Assembly (NCBI RefSeq): GCF_011008945.1 | Contig: NZ_WYCT01000038.1 | Span: 1-34,821 of the forward strand | Direction: 5' to 3' | Source: Streptomyces harenosi | Lineage (GTDB): Bacteria; Actinomycetota; Actinomycetes; Streptomycetales; Streptomycetaceae | Length of the DNA: 34,821 nt | In this document: positions 33,185 to 34,821 of the stretch, piece after piece | How the letters are laid out: each line of letters opens with the position of its first letter | How positions within the stretch are numbered: position 1 is the stretch's first letter | The notes under the pieces: generated by a model | The model's input: the letters and a program-made list of their open reading frames with translations, nothing else | Told to the model about the DNA's origin: nothing | The model's database searches: none | Translations under genes and position numbers: made by a program

Positions 33185-33781
33185 TCAGGCGGCACTAGAC
33201 GTCGCGGTAGGCGTCTCCTGGACGGCGCCCGGGGAAGGGGCTTCGAGGTCCCGTCGGCGGACCCCCCAGGTGGGCACACCGCCGACCTTCACGCCGCGCG
33301 CGTGGGGGATGCCCAGACGCTCCAGAGCGACCCTCAGGTCACCCACCGTCCGGCCCTCCCACTGCCCCCGCTCCTGAAGGTGGGCGAGAACGGTGCGGAG
33401 GTGGACCGCGGGCGCGTCCCCCATGACCTCCAGCAGCAGGGCCCGGATCGCCTCCCCGCGGGGGCCAGCGGGGGCCTCCTCCGCAGAGGGGTCGACGTCG
33501 TCCTGGGGGGCGGCCGTCCTCCCGGCCCGCCAGGCGCCGGCCACCCACGCGGTGGACAGCAGCCAGAGCAGGTTCGGGACGGCGCGCACCAGGCGCCACA
33601 GCAGGTACAGGCCCAGGGCGAGCATGGCCAGGCGGAGCCAGCAGCCGAGGGCGGCCCGCCAGCCGGTGAGGTCGTCGCGGCGCCCGCGTGCGACCCAGGC
33701 GGCCATCCGCGCGCCCAGGCGGCGGGAGAGAACTGCGGACCCGGCGGCGATCCGGGTAGCGGGACGGGCGAGGCGGCTCAC
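33185..33781 (-). CDS. Membrane protein with winged-helix-like C-terminus
   Basis: This 198-aa protein has a basic N-terminus, two membrane helices (about residues 47-62 and 67-84, WLRLAMLALGLYLLW and VPNLLWLLSTAWVAGAW), an acidic linker, and a soluble C-terminal domain (about 108-180, AIRALLLEVMGDAPAVHLRTVLAHL through VKVGGVPTWGVRRRDL) with a winged-helix-like pattern. As I recall, similar proteins occur near FtsK/TraB-type translocase genes of Streptomyces plasmids and integrative elements, so it may be a transfer accessory protein. It starts at GTG 33781, overlapping the stop of the next upstream gene (GTGA). No phage virion role is apparent. Confidence 0.65.
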   Translation of the reverse strand: MSRLARPATRIAAGSAVLSRRLGARMAAWVARGRRDDLTGWRAALGCWLRLAMLALGLYLLWRLVRAVPNLLWLLSTAWVAGAWRAGRTAAPQDDVDPSAEEAPAGPRGEAIRALLLEVMGDAPAVHLRTVLAHLQERGQWEGRTVGDLRVALERLGIPHARGVKVGGVPTWGVRRRDLEAPSPGAVQETPTATSSAA

Positions 33782-34290
33782 AGGATGCCCGCCCCCTGCA
33801 CGGCGGCAACCACGCCGTCACCAGCCACGTTGAGGGCGCTCGGCAGCCAGGAAAGCGCGCCGGCCACACCCGCAGTGAGGAGCAGGACGGAGCCGACGAA
33901 CGCGCCGCCGACGATGCGTCGCTTGTCGGCCTTCCCTGCCGCCTTGTACGCGAGGACGACCAGGAATACGGCGAGGACCACGACAACGGCGCCGGTGGCG
34001 GTGAGGCCGGTGAGTTGGCCGGTGGTCAGGGCGCTTCCGTGGGTGGTGCCGGTCGCGGTGCTGCCGGCGCGTTCCCCGGCGCCGTTGGCGATGGTGCCGG
34101 TGCGGGAGTGGGCCCAGCCGAGGAGTCCGCCGGGGCAGGCGGCGGCGCAGGCGGCGGCGGCGAAGCCTTTCCCGAACGCGCTGAGCTGCTTCATCTCGCG
34201 TCCGCCGCGGTACCAGGGGTGCAGGTTCGCGATGAGGACGATGAGGGCGGCGAGGAGTCCGCCGAGGGTCAGGGTGGTCGTGCCGGTCAT
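33778..34290 (-). CDS. Multi-pass membrane protein (conjugation-type accessory)
   Basis: This 170-aa protein starts at ATG 34290, overlapping the stop of the gene before it (ATGA). It has several hydrophobic helices (about residues 8-25, LTLGGLLAALIVLIANL; near 45-60; 95-112, VVVVLAVFLVVLAY; and 125-150), with a long polar loop containing RTGTIANGAGERAGSTATG. Very similar small membrane proteins, as I recall, sit beside translocase genes in Streptomyces mobile elements. It could help a transfer or pore complex. The family has no proven function and no enzymatic motif is seen. Confidence 0.65.
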   Translation of the reverse strand: MTGTTTLTLGGLLAALIVLIANLHPWYRGGREMKQLSAFGKGFAAAACAAACPGGLLGWAHSRTGTIANGAGERAGSTATGTTHGSALTTGQLTGLTATGAVVVVLAVFLVVLAYKAAGKADKRRIVGGAFVGSVLLLTAGVAGALSWLPSALNVAGDGVVAAVQGAGIL

Positions 34291-34763
34291 CGGGTGACTC
34301 CGGTGAGCATGAGGACGGGGTCCCACCAGTGCAGGACGCCGGTGGCGCCGAGGCTGGCGGTGATGAGCAGGAAGCGGGGGACGGCGCGGCCGGTGTGCCG
34401 GTCGAGGGCCCAGGCGGCGGCGACGGCCACCCCGGCGATGACGTAGGCGCCGCCGATGGACGCCTCCTCCCGGGCCTGGTGGACGGTGTGCGACCAGATG
34501 CCGACCGGGCTCTGGCCGCCGGCCCACGGGGTCACAGCCAAGGTGACCGCGACGGCCATGCGCCAGGTGAGCAGCCGGTCGGCGAGGTAGTCCCAGGCGC
34601 GGGCCCACCAGGGCGGGGTCGGCTCGGGCTCGGGCGGCGGGGTCAGATCGAGCGTGACGTGGACCTCGATGGGGCCGGGCGGGGGCGGTGGCGGCAGGTC
34701 GGGCCACTTCGGCGCCACGGGCGGTGGCGGTGGCGGCGGGGTGCGCCATGGCGGGACCTCCCC
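34287..34763 (-). CDS. Proline-rich membrane protein, 5' end missing
   Basis: The visible part has 158 codons: a Pro-rich cytoplasmic region (PPPPPPPVAPKWPDLPPPPP, then EVHVTLDLTPPPEPEPTP) followed by about four membrane helices (RMAVAVTLAVTPWAG, GGAYVIAGVAVAAAWAL, RFLLITASLGATGVL) and a short tail. The five-prime end is cut by the contig edge. An ATG at 34781 and the residues MGIRDR are encoded by sequencing adapter and must not be annotated. GTG at PPPV is the only in-frame internal start candidate seen. An SD-like GGGGGGAGG precedes an ATG (34749) in another frame, so an indel near the end is also possible. It overlaps the next gene by ATGA. Confidence 0.6.
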   Translation of the reverse strand, partial: GEVPPWRTPPPPPPPVAPKWPDLPPPPPPGPIEVHVTLDLTPPPEPEPTPPWWARAWDYLADRLLTWRMAVAVTLAVTPWAGGQSPVGIWSHTVHQAREEASIGGAYVIAGVAVAAAWALDRHTGRAVPRFLLITASLGATGVLHWWDPVLMLTGVTR

Positions 34764-34764
34764 C

Positions 34765-34821
34765 CTGTCTCTTATACCCATCTGACGCTGCCGACGAAGC
34801 TAGAAGTGTAGATCTCGGAGG
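34765..34821. other. Illumina Nextera adapter at the contig end
   Basis: From 34765 the sequence is CTGTCTCTTATACCCATCT (one base different from the Nextera mosaic end), then GACGCTGCCGACGA, an 8-base index (34798-34805, AGCTAGAA) and GTGTAGATCTCGG with one further mismatch at the end. This is the read-2 side adapter with an i5 index. It is a technical artefact and marks the true end of biological sequence at about 34764. Confidence 0.97.

Larger units (their letters stand above)
6640..34764. mobile_element. Siphovirus-type prophage, right end beyond the contig
   Basis: A near-complete tailed-phage head, neck, tail and lysis gene set (11233-31933, all minus strand) is flanked by a cargo/regulatory block next to the host junction and by a membrane-protein block at the other side. 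The gene order, from terminase through portal, capsid, tail tube, tape measure and tail tip to lysis, is the standard siphovirus order. No integrase, excisionase or replication genes lie in the visible part, so they must be to the right if present. The structural frames look intact, so the element may be functional. Confidence 0.85.

Noticed and set aside
33778..34749. A long minus frame starting at ATG 34749 behind a GGGGGGAGG
   Set aside because: The part before 34290 is Arg/Pro/His-rich shadow of the overlapping membrane gene in another frame. ATG 34290 with ATGA coupling fits the real protein.
34287..34781. Start of the membrane protein at ATG 34781 (MGIRDR)
   Set aside because: Those codons are adapter sequence; the gene is instead truncated at the contig edge.

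Overview
Organism and setting. Very high GC, GTG/TTG starts, four-base start/stop overlaps and the host gene families (Tdh, Kbl, Scr1-type regulators, a YjbR-like protein) point to a Streptomyces chromosome or a close relative. The window is one contig whose last 57 bases are sequencing adapter, not biology.

Layout. Positions 1-6640 are host chromosome. They hold a GAF-domain protein, an L-threonine degradation pair (tdh-kbl) followed by a LysR regulator, an XRE-cupin regulator coupled to a GNAT acetyltransferase, a YjbR/MmcQ-like protein and the first two thirds of an MFS transporter. The transporter reading frame loses its family character near 6640, where a prophage has apparently entered the gene. 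From about 6640 to 34764 everything looks like mobile-element DNA, and its right end lies beyond the contig.

Prophage. Next to the junction is a cargo/regulatory block (6648-11173). It holds an 83-aa gene divergent from a small XRE regulator, a 41-aa gene, a GRDP-like protein and two divergent operons. The minus operon encodes a 15-aa leader, a prim-pol-like protein and two tiny paralogous Cys4 proteins. The plus operon encodes an 87-aa protein, a DUF6879 protein and a Scr1/DUF5753 regulator. The two share an intergenic region with three copies of one 9-mer. Then, all on the minus strand and so read right to left, comes a siphovirus structural and lysis set: small terminase, large terminase, portal, MuF-like protein, scaffold, capsid, neck/connector proteins, tail tube, frameshifted tail chaperones, tape measure, tail tip, receptor-binding-like protein, LysM amidase, holin, coiled-coil membrane protein and a membrane-anchored collagen-like protein. 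Upstream of the terminase are a lipoprotein gene, an unrecognised 149-aa gene, a noncoding patch with two hairpins and a five-copy repeat, and three overlapping membrane-protein genes that resemble plasmid-transfer accessory genes more than phage genes. No integrase, replication gene or tRNA is visible.

Most unusual signals. Five tandem hairpins fill the whole gap between the MuF-like and scaffold genes. A hairpin plus GGTAGA-repeat element lies at 33049-33176. Tandem CxxC...CxxxC mini-proteins follow a coupled 15-aa leader. A collagen-like protein sits in the lysis cassette. A canonical GGGAAAA slippery site joins the tail chaperone frames. Near-perfect Nextera adapter sequence ends the contig and creates false peptide termini.
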